A program made the translations under genes and the position numbers. Below the pieces are notes generated by a model, which did no database searches, had not been told where the DNA came from, and saw only the letters and a list, made by a program, of their open reading frames with translations. Positions 45,401 through 55,000 of a stretch of 64,000 nt of DNA are shown here, piece after piece (positions within the stretch are counted from its first letter, which is position 1; every line of letters begins with the position of its first letter). The stretch comes from Turritopsis dohrnii (taxonomy: Eukaryota; Cnidaria; Hydrozoa; Anthoathecata; Oceaniidae), in contig BQMF02000166.1 of the NCBI GenBank assembly GCA_027922465.2, positions 62,001 through 126,000 on the forward strand, written 5' to 3'.

Positions 45401-48400
45401 GCTTGATTGAACTTCGTGAAAAAAGTGCACGAAAGTAGTGACAGCGTGTAAGAAACACACGATAATAAATTCATTCGACATTTATGCGCCTGTCTAAAGC
45501 CATATCGAATTTGATATGCGGCAACAAAACCTGTATAAAGTGACAGTCGCATTTTTGTCGAATTTTACCCGAATAAAAGTAATTTAATTCGACACGGCGA
45601 TTATGCGGCTGTATAAAGCTGTCCTAAAAATATAAGTTACAAAGTAAAACCGTTTCAAACTTTAATCCAAGTCATTTTTGTAGACAAGCAAACAAAATAC
45701 TCACGAACAACACATAAAAAATGTAAAATGCTTTTAAAAAGTTTAAGTTCGATGAATTTCGATGAATCTTTGTAACTGCAAGAAGAAGAGAGCTTCGAAC
45801 TTCGAAGCACAAGACGTTACCAAAAACAAAGCTTAAGTTTATTTTAACCGTGTTTCAAATTAGGTGCAACTAAAGTTGGAGTAATGTTTATTTAATGGCG
45901 AATCTATGGTAAAATACTAAAATAACTTATATATACAGTGCACATCCGTTAATTCGAATGCCGCTTAATTCGAACATTCTTTATTTCGAACAAATTCTTC
46001 GGTCCCTTGAGTTTGGTCTAATAAAGTCTCATATTTTGTGCCGCTTAATTCGAACTCCGTTAATTCGAACATTTCGTTAATTCGAACATTTTTTTCGGTC
46101 CCTACGCTAAAAAACACTCGTTAATTCGAACCTTTGCGTATTATTAATCTACAATTGTAGTGTAAATGAAGAAATTCTTCTTAAGGTGGTAAAATTTCGT
46201 TCAAGTTTTCATTAATTGAGCATTCCCAGTAAAATGAAGCTTACAAGGTATTTGGAGTCCTTCTTTATCATCAAGATTAACTTTTTTTTTTCAGTTAAGA
46301 GGTAACTTTGATGCTACACGTTTTTTTTTATTAGAACCCAGTTTATAAGAACATTTAGGCTGAAATTCGGCAAAAAATTAAGAACATCGTAAGAACATGC
46401 CCAGCCTCGAAGCTAAAAAATTAGTACATGGAATTGAGACATAAATCATTTAAAAGATAAAATATTTTTACGTTTTCAAAGTAATCGGAAAAATGCGTAC
46501 AAATGGTTTTAAAGTTCCTACAGCAACACCACTTCTACACCATCAAACTCTTCTACTCCGACGAAGTCCTCATCTTCGTCGCTGAAAAGCACCTTGTATT
46601 TTCCGATACGTGTGTTAAAATATCGAATCTATTATAAAGGCGCAATTTTTTTCTTCAGATATTTGATTTCGTATTAAGAACGTCAATAAGAACATCTGAG
46701 GCTCAAATTTACTGAAAAAATAAGCACATCCAGGCTCAGCCAAAATTAAGGTGTTCTAATTAAAAAAAAACGTGTATTGTCATAGCTTGCTTGAAGAAAA
46801 AATGAGATTGTTTTTACAAAGCGACCTGTCTTTCCTTTAGCCAAATGTCCAACCACGACGTTGTTCTGTGTGACTGCAACAGCGTATTTGTCAAATTCTT
46901 TTCTGGTTTTACTCGACTCTCTAGAACTGGCAAAGCGTTGTAAAACGTTCCATTCTGAAATCATCTGATTCTGGAAACATTCAATTTTTGAAAATTTGAA
47001 TGATCTATTCTTTCATTTTTTCTTGTCACTTCTTCACGTCTGTCGACGTGCAAAGAAATTCTATCCCAATTCTTATTTTTCTAAAATCACCCGATAATTC
47101 GAACATTCACTAATTCGAACAAATTTTCAGGCCCCTTGAGTGTTCGAATTAACGGATGTGTACTGTAAATGTTTTGATAGTTATAAAAATTATCAGCCTT
47201 CGTTCTTTAGTTGCAATTTACAGTGCTGCTTGGACCAAGATTTCATTTGCATTATTACGATCGGCAATTCTCTGTGTGCGAGGTTCAAGGAACGCTCGGA
47301 AGGTATTCAACAGAGATGAAATTAACGAAATTGAACTCGCAAACAGAATTTGAAAAAAATGTGTTCGCAAACAGAATTTGAAAAAAAATGTGTTATAAAT
47401 ATGGAATGGTGAAACTGTTTTATGTACATCTTTATTAAGATTAAATGTTATGTATACTGTTAAAAAAAAAATTTACGCAGTTTCGGAAGCGATATTCGTA
47501 GACTGCACAGGCTAAACTGCCATTTCGGCCGGTAGTAGTAGTAGGAGTCCAAGGGTGTTTTAATACGGTATTCACTTCGCTGCTGCCGTAAAAACACGCG
47601 ATTGTGAAAATGTACAGCGGTTAAATTTGCTAAATATGCAGATGACGTAACAATCTGGATTCACAAGACCAGCCCGCAGAAAAAAACTTAACTCGCGATT
47701 TAAAAATCGTTCAACCCCTGGACATTTATGTATATTTCGAGAAAATAATAGGGTTTTATAAAAGAAGAACATGTGTTCAACTTTCATCAAACTTTTTTCT
47801 ATTGAAATTTTTAATTACTATTGTTTCAAACGCGTAAACAGAAACTTGCACGTGTTTCCAGAGCTTGTTTTGAGTATGATCTGAATAAAAAATAATAAAA
47901 ATGGCGGGAAAATCACAGCGCATTGAGTAAACAGAAGATTTTCTAACAGATTCAACAATTCGTCAAAATTCGTCATTCTTAAGAAGTTCCTGAACTCTCC
48001 CTCATTTTCTAGTTGAAATTCTCTGAGATCAGTGTTTCCTGCACCAAGCTCTGCACTGTCTGTGTTAACCATGGCTTGACCCAAATTGACTTTTTCGCCT
48101 TTTTCACCTTTTTCTCTTTTTGCAAATATCAGATGCTACTACGGCTACTGCAACATATTCTTCTTCATCTGAATCCATCATGAAAAGAGTTTCTTCCACC
48201 ACATTCCTTCATTTTATTTGAACATTGTAAACAGCTTTTTCAATTGGAAGATCAAATTTATTGAATCCAATTAATTGGATAGTGTATTTCAGCCTTTAGA
48301 TTACGATAGCTGTTCAAGTAGCAGCGAAGATTATACAACGGACGAAAATGTCAGTAGGGTGGAAGCACAGGTAACTGATTGGTGTTGTTGCGGTAACTGC

Positions 48401-51339
48401 GTTACTATGACGAGTGCAGCTGAGTGTCTTTGTTGCCATGAAGTTGACGAAATTAAATATTTCAAACTTGGAGGTAAGTTAAGCAACAAAAATAAAAGGC
48501 AATTAAAAAATATAATACCGTACCAATAAAATAAAATTTTATCGTACATTCGACTTACATTACGAATCATGAAGATTTTAGAGCTGTGGTATTACTGAAA
48601 AATACTTTGTGGGCTGCTCTTGTGGCTCTTCATGATCGGCAGAGTAGAGGAATACCGAAAAGGGACCAAGTTCCCAACAGGTAAAGAAATGTGTGTTATA
48701 GATTTTAGGGTGGCGCGACCATAAAATCATTATGAAAAAACGATTTTGATTTCCTTAGGTCCTACCGATATGCAGCTACCGATACCGACAGCATTTGAGA
48801 CAAGCTACAAAGTACAATAAACAATGCCATGTGATTTTACATACTGTATACTCTCACCTGTAGCAATGAAATAATATGAATTACTTCTCTATTTAAATTT
48901 AATGACGCAGCTTTCCTTTTTACAGACAGTGTTCGTTCCGTTGCTTTCGTCTTTGTAGGAAATATGGAAGGAATTGATCCAGGAAGCAACTTCCGTTTCA
49001 CTTTAACTTCACTAAGTCGAGCCTTCATTGCCCAACTCGAGTCAAAACATTTCTCATCGAAATGATCTGAACACACAAAAACGCGCTTAGGAAGCTCGGT
49101 CCGATTTATTGCTCGAATCCATTGGTCGCGAAGTTTTCGATCCGATGGCAGAGCGAAGAATGTTTTTGATTTGTCGCGTTTTCCATTATTATGGCAGCCT
49201 ACAACTGCACACCAAGACATTTTGCAAAACGGTTAATTCATTACACGCTCTTTTTTTCTCCTCTCTCACTTTCATTTTGCTGCATATTTTAATAACTGAC
49301 TATGATTTTAGTCATGAAATCATTTTTTAAGAGTTTTTCTCGAGAAATTCTAGTCTGCGCATTGTCTTGCGAGTTATCAAAGATCGCGTTTTGAAAAAAA
49401 TCAAATTGAAAAAAAAGGCGAACTTCAGCATGCCGCATGGAAGAAAATAAAAAAGTTCAGAAACTTTTTTCTGTATGTTAATGGAATTTTCTTTAAAAAA
49501 AAAATCAAAAATATATAATATTTTAATCAATACTTCTCAGAAACGAAATATTTAAGTACTTTATATTTTGACCGTACATTCCCTTTAAGGGGCTGTTCAT
49601 ATGGAATGAGATGAAATTCACCCAGCGTATGGCTTTTCTCATCCCACTTAACCGGGCTGGAGAATGTTTTTAAAATCACATAAACAATAATTCGAATTTC
49701 GACGCGTGCGCACTTGTCTAAAATCTATCCCACCAAACCGGGCTGATCTGTTCATATGAACATTTCATCTCACCTAGGTGAGATCCCGGTCAAATGAAAT
49801 GAGATCTCACTTAAGTGAGCTAGCCCGCTTTTCACATGAACACAATTTATTTTTGTAAAGATTTCTTAATAACAGTGAGATCTCTGCTAAGTGAGCTAGC
49901 CCGGCTAACCGGGCCAGCTCACCTCCATATGAACAGCCTCTAAATCATTTTTAATTATGTACGTTTAAGAGAAAATAACAGAAAATAACAAAGATGAATG
50001 AGTTGCTTACATCTTTTCCACCATGAACGACCGTAGGTCTGTTAGAAATGGAAATTGATGGCGCTATCACTAACTTTTGCGATGCTTGGAATTTGACGAT
50101 TGCGTAGGGAATACATTGTCGTGGTCTCTTCGAGTAAACAGCTGAATCATCATTTGGATCAAAGTTGTCGAAATTCACTTCATACAAGTAAAGCTGAAGA
50201 AAAAAAAGATCTTCTGAAAAACCAGACATAACAATTTATTTGATGATATTTGACAACCAGCACTTACGAGTGATGCGTTACATATATTATCCTGACTGAT
50301 CTTCTTGCCTAGTTGAAAGTCCTTCGAAACGTGACCATCAAACTCTGGTGTAGGTTCAAGGTCCGGGTTACACGATACTTGCTTTAATCGTCCCTATCAA
50401 TACACAATCACCTTTCAGTCGTATTCCTTTGTTCCAAATCAGAGGAAAAACCGATAGAATGTGTTTAGTACCTTGATGATTTTGAAAACAATTAAAAAAC
50501 AGTCAGATTTCAAATCATACAATTTTCTTCTCGTCACAGCATCTGCACATCTGAACACATACACCCCTGAAGAAGAAAAGTAGCAAAACCATTAAGTGGT
50601 CACATTTACCATGGAAGAGATGACCTGTGTTCAAACTTACCGTAAAGTTTATGACCTATGTTCAGCGAGACTGCTGATGGTAGATGATTTCGTTCACCGA
50701 CACGCAAGCCATTTTTGCAAATATGAATACACTAAAAGAAATGGATGATGAATAGATGATGATATCATGAGAAAGGTCATAAGATAGATCAATCAAAATA
50801 AATAGATCTATTTACCTCATTCATAGTCGTCGCGAACAAATAAGCAAAGATGTCGGCAGTTTCTGATGACGTGTATTGCTGCTTCTTCATTTCTTTACGT
50901 TTGTTCACATACTGAAACGAAAATCAAACCACAAGCAATAATGAATCCCCTGCATGCAAACACAACAGATTGAAGGAAAGACATGTTTACCTCAAGTTCT
51001 AGTTTTTCGTTGGTGACAACATCTATCTTTTCATACTTGATGTTGACGAGCGAAGCATCCCACATAGAATTCTGGATATTTCGAATGATTTCGCGTCCGT
51101 CCCGACTCACAAAACTAACCTGAGTCAGCAAATCTAGAAAAACATTTCTCAACGTGAAATCTCAAGTTGTTCATGTTTTAGTGAATGAATAATTCGTTTG
51201 TTTTTTCTTATAAAATATTACCCTTGCTCTTTGCTTGTTTCGGTATCGAGAAGCGTCTTAACGAAGGTACGGTTTGTGCAGGAGGAGGGTGATCTTCAGT
51301 ATCCATCACAACAGGAGGAAGGTGATCTTCAGCCTCCAT
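39490..51339 (-). CDS. TASOR: TASOR-family protein (HUSH complex)
   Basis: Twenty-one exons join in phase to 1,222 codons plus stop: 51339-51222, 51133-50991, 50911-50816, 50731-50641, 50566-50472, 50393-50268, 50193-50011, 44398-44350, 44201-44072, 43999-43896, 43710-43598, 43522-43450, 43373-43314, 43237-42749, 42547-42287, 42196-42180, 42082-42027, 41888-41643, 40876-40827, 40744-40454, 40367-39490. Residues about 25-285 match the TASOR/TEX15 pseudo-PARP (DUF3715): RRFSIP, ICKNGLRVGE, GVYVFRCAD, LIVFKIIKGRLK, LEPTPEFDGHVSK and RPRQCIPYAIVKF. A SPOC-like region follows (about 285-440; SVECWSGYLYKN, QKISLEKLQKVFPAKIF). The C-terminal half is low-complexity with an SR-like patch (CRRRSRSRSISPRRR). 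Vertebrate TASOR scaffolds HUSH, which recruits H3K9 methylation to LINEs. The TASOR versus TASOR2 split is unresolved. Intron 7 is 5.6 kb and full of transposons. Confidence 0.85.
44977..45134. mobile_element. 158-bp Harbinger-like MITE
   Basis: Inverted GACTATGTTCACACGTATCG-type ends (complement ending GTGAACATGGTC) are flanked by TTA (44974-44976 and 45135-45137). Non-coding. Confidence 0.8.
45208..45624. mobile_element. 417-bp Harbinger-like MITE
   Basis: Inverted ends begin GGACAGCTTTATACAGCCGC and continue with ATAATCGCCG; flanks are TAA (45205-45207 and 45625-45627). Inner diverged copies of the terminal motif occur near 45366-45380 and 45510. Confidence 0.85.
46200..46964 (-). pseudogene. 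Unidentified transposon-borne domain, split by MITE
   Basis: Upstream of the MITE the frame reads KYAVAVTQNNVVVGHLAKGK then TGRFVKTISFFLQASYDN. Downstream, after a shift, it reads VNLDDKEGLQIPCKLHFTGN. The AVAV....VVGHL...TGRF.K.I pattern recalls a protein domain I have seen repeatedly in cnidarian repeat-linked genes, but I cannot name it. Inactive. Confidence 0.45.
46317..46774. mobile_element. 458-bp TA-flanked MITE inside a coding fragment
   Basis: Inverted CACGTTTTTTTTTATTAGAA / complement ends are flanked by TA (46315-46316 and 46775-46776), then TAAGAACAT-type inner repeats. Its insertion separates the two halves of the coding fragment at 46200-46964. Confidence 0.75.
47880..48181 (-). 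pseudogene. Harbinger transposase N-terminal remnant
   Basis: Begins MMDSDEEEYVAVAVV. After frameshifts it gives SIWVKPWLTQ and GAGNTDLREFQLENE then FRNFLRMTNFDELLNLLEN, the N-terminal pattern of PIF/Harbinger nucleases. Ends before catalytic motifs. Confidence 0.7.
48275..48800 (+). pseudogene. P2RX7 C-terminal-domain-like gene fragment
   Basis: The first exon (to 48473, donor GAG|GTAAGT) has an acidic serine-rich leader and WCCCGNCVTM then AECLCCHEVDEI, a cysteine pattern like the P2X7 intracellular (ballast) domain. A second block (about 48565-48680, donor CAG|GTAAAG) reads ITNHEDFRAVVLLKNTLWAA. A third after TTAG at 48758 reads RSYRYAATD with an apparent frameshift. No receptor domain is present. 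Stand-alone domains of this type are common in cnidarian repeats (recollection). Lies antisense in TASOR intron 7. Confidence 0.55.
48858..49220 (-). CDS. THAP zinc-finger exon
   Basis: From the ATG at 49220 the frame encodes a C2CH THAP DNA-binding domain: MSWCAVVGCHNN, FFALPSDRKLRDQWIRAI, VCSDHFDEKCFD and a closing SIPSIFPTK. It ends in a good donor (CTACAG|GTGAGA at 48858/48857). No downstream exon was found, so this may be the first exon of a gene or a transposase remnant (P-element and Harbinger-linked THAP proteins exist). It is in the same orientation as TASOR, within its intron 7; splicing into TASOR is not needed for phase. Confidence 0.75.
49589..49940. mobile_element. Harbinger-like MITE, GGGGYTGTTCATATGG family, copy 2
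   Basis: Ends GGGGCTGTTCATATGGA / TCCATATGAACAGCCTC are flanked by TAA (49586-49588 and 49941-49943). The interior repeats GAGATCTCAC and AACCGGGC motifs like copy 1 (38599-38928). Confidence 0.85.
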
Positions 51340-52040
51340 CACAGTAGTTATATAAAATCACAATTCAAATCTTTATAGCTGCAATCATCTAAATGTTTTG
51401 AAACATATAGAAACTGCACACTGGAGTTACAAGAGGGGAGAATGTCCTTATTTCATCAACAACTTATTTCAACAAGTCTGCTGTTGGTGTGTTCCCAAGA
51501 TATATATAAACGCACTGACATCAAGTAAGCTAAGTAAAGAAAAAGCTAAAACAAAAAAAATTATAAAAAAAGTTCATTAACAAGTCAGAACATATCCTAG
51601 ATGTTTTTGAATGAATGAGTGAATGAATGAATGAATAAATGAGCATTTTTCAATTCAAAACAAATTTATGGATTAATTGTTGAGAAATTTCAGAATCAAA
51701 ATCAAAATTCTCTCACTTAAAACACAGAATTTCAATCAATTTACTTTTCAAGAGACTGGATAATGGAGAACATGGGGCATATGAGATTCAAAACCCACAT
51801 ATGGGTCGATCAAACAGAATTCTAACTAAAAACACCCACATGAAATATATTTTGGCCAAGTGTTGTTATCGTTTAAAAACTAAGATTTATTTTTTGTAAG
51901 AACCTAAAGTTGGTCAGTTCTCAAAAAGTAAATGTGAAATTCGTAAATACATAATAAAGAATTCATTTACTTACAAACATTTTAAGTATAAACTATATAG
52001 AACTCAAACTTTCAAAACTATCCCTACTAAAAACTTTTCA
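51340..52040. other. ACC-TASOR intergenic spacer
   Basis: About 0.7 kb between the ACC stop and the TASOR start, both genes on the minus strand. It must hold the ACC 3' UTR and the TASOR promoter. Contains an (AATG)n tract near 51610-51640. No other gene seen. Confidence 0.4.
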
Positions 52041-55000
52041 TTATTTCATCGATGATAATGCTGTTGGTAAGGATAAAGTCCTACAAGGCTTTGAGGTTTC
52101 ACCACCTGCAACTGCACCAGTCGAGTTGCTGCTATCATCACTATCAGGAGAAAGTTTCAACGACGGATGGTTTTCATCATCGCAATGGTCATCCAAAGCT
52201 TTCAAAACACGTGACAACTCGTTTCGTTTGGTGTGAGTTATTTGTTGGCTGATATGAACAATAGCATCCATGGCCAGATCAGGATTTCTGCCCACAATAC
52301 TAATAGAGTTGAAAGTTCATTAAGAAAATATTGGTGGAAATCTCAGAAAATAACTAAGAACTGACCACTCACCTTTTGATTTCTCTCAAGACAACATCTC
52401 GTTTGAACCATTTAACATGCTCTTTTATAACAGAACTATCTTCTCGAGATAAATCAGCTTCAATCCAGTTACAGACAAACTCATTGTCTTCCCATAAATA
52501 TGACTATAAAAACAAAAACTGCTTTTACAAAAAAAAAAGCTGACTAATAGCATTGTGTGAGTCAAACAAGCACGTACCTGAACAGATCCGTTCCGCTCCA
52601 TAAACAAACGTTGAACAACGGTCTCAGTATGAGCTTTTGTGCACTCACTACATGAGGAAGAAGGAGTTAGAAAGAGTTAAGCAGCATCCCAGTGGGCAAA
52701 ATCACCAAAAAGTCACTGCGAGGAAGAGCATTTTTATTGAAAGTGTGTGTATATTTCTATAGAAATGCACTCCTTCGCAGAGGTTTTTTAATGAATGTGC
52801 CGGTTGGGATTGCATCGCAGAAACAATCACTGAAACTCCACCTGTTATGAACTGTCATCATCTTTTGAATACGTGAATAATGTAATAAGCGTTTCATACG
52901 CCAGTATAAAAACTTTCTTGAATCTTTCCATTTGAGTATTCCCTGAGAAACATACAAAGTTCATAGAAAAAACCCTTCTTATTATCAAAAAACAAAATAA
53001 AAAAATAAATGATACTTACATGAACAACTCCTTTCTCCTGCATCCGTCCTGCAGTATCGTGCAAATCACAGTATTTCAATGCCACCTAAAAACATCAACT
53101 GCAATGTGTTACAGACAATTAGAAACAATTTACACAATAATGAAGAAAAATCAACAATTTTAACTTGTTGGTATGCTGGTAGAATTTCTTTTTCTCGCTC
53201 ATTCAGCTTTTTCTGAAGTTTTAATCTCTCATTAGTAGGCAAGTCAGGCGCACTGAGTAACTTGGATATATGACAATATTTATCGTCCAGCCGCTTCAGC
53301 ATTTTCACCAAATCTTTTTTTCGAAACTTGATTTCACAGGTACCAGATGGTTCCAGGACCCCTCCCCTGCAAAAGAAGATTATTTTCATTTAGCTATAAA
53401 TTGCACTTCACCACTAACTACATTTTACTGGGAAAGCACCTTGATTCTTCATCTGCATACATCTCCATGTGTTCTGGATTAATAGACGGATCCACTACAA
53501 CCCAGGCTCCTCCTCGAAGCTCTCCATTCATAGGGATGTAGATCAGCACTGGTTGTTTATATTTTCGCAATGCATCAACAATATAAGAACCAAACTTCAA
53601 GATTTGATCGTACATATCTAGATTTGATCATGAAAGATGTAATGAAAACATTTCATTCAATCTTTCCAGTCATGAAAGAAATAGACATCCTTCATTCCCT
53701 TACCTTTCATCCCGCCGGAAAAACCTCTCCAATTTGCAATTATTATAAGTGGTAATTCCTCTTGATTGAAATCGTTAATTGATTGGGCTGTCTTAAAAGA
53801 AGAGTCTGGGTACCATACCTGACCAGGCTGTAATATGGTCTATGAAAATAAACAAACATTGCCGCCATAACTGATCGAATGATTTCTGCATGTGAGAAAG
53901 CATAAATCTAGCACATACTTTTGTCTCAGAGTTTGGATCAGCAGGATCGGGTGGAATATTTTTTTCAGTGGGTAAAACCTCCGGTACAATCACCCCAACT
54001 GGAATCCCACCAAGTCTTGCCCTTCCACAAATGACGGTTTCTGCCCAGCCACTCAGTACTTCAGTAAAGGAACCTTTGTCAAACAAACCGGTTTCCCAAA
54101 CTTTAGAATTGCCTAAACAAATGTTTCTTATTAGTAAAGCAGAAGTATTCAATTTAGTAGGTCAAGTTCTAAAGATAAATGAAAATGCAAACCAGGCTGG
54201 ACTCTTCCAGCAATCATATGACGTGGATTGTAAGGTGATTTAGTTGGATAAAATGTTACTTCTCTATCAACAGAATCAATGGCATCCAGAATGGGCAGGG
54301 GAGAGCCTTTACTCTATAATGGAGATTAACATAGATTTTGTAAATAAATTAACTTGAATGAGTTTTTGAAAACTAGAAATGACCAACCTTGGGTATGTAC
54401 GACAACCATTTTATGATTTCAAGAACTCCTGAAAAATCATCCTTTACAACAAGATGGCTGACACCTAAAAGAAACAAGATAACAATATCAAATGTGAAGT
54501 ACTATGTGGAGTACCATCTACAAAATATTGCAAAATATTTGTTTGTTTGTTTACCATTTTTGTACATAATTTGTGTTCCGCCAAGCTGGGTATTTGATGA
54601 ATACACTTGGTGGCCAAGCAACTAAATCAAAAAAAAAATAAAATTTTTTAAGGGAATCAAACCACACTTTATGTACTCTGAATAACCATAAAAAAAAAAC
54701 ATTCAAATTGATATGTATTCCTCAATGTCATCCTACAAATTTTTATGAAAATTCTTGAAACAATGAAGACTTACTTTGTTAAGAGCTTGATATCCCGTCA
54801 AAAGTATTGAAGAATTATCCACTTGTAAAATTCGCTGACCTAATCTAGTCAAGTAAGAACCAATGCCAACTGTTCGACAAGTTACCTATAACACATAAGA
54901 CAAACATAAGAATTTGTAAACATACTAAAGTGAAAGTAAAATGTCATTAACAGAAACAGTTTTGGATATACCAAATTTAAGGTAACAATTTTCTCATAAG

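Larger units (their letters stand above)
45936..47165. mobile_element. Tigger-like element with CAGTGCACATCCGTTAATTC ends
   Basis: Inverted CAGTGCACATCCGTTAATTC / complement ...ATGTGTACTG ends are flanked by TA (45934-45935 and 47166-47167). Many TTAATTCGAAC subterminal repeats are present, the layout of pogo/Tigger elements. It contains an unfamiliar coding fragment (minus strand), itself split by a TA-flanked MITE (46317-46774). Confidence 0.8.
44750..47591 (-). mobile_element. HINE, copy 3, loaded with nested elements
   Basis: Left end CAAGAGCCATATGGC hairpin, then AAAACGGTAGCAGC. Right end (minus strand) TTACGGCAGCAGCGAAG, then AATACCGTATTAAAACACCC and a CTACT tract. These are the same termini as 19786-20774. 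Subtracting three nested elements (44977-45134, 45208-45624, 45936-47165) leaves about 1 kb, close to the other copies. It lies in TASOR intron 7. Confidence 0.65.
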
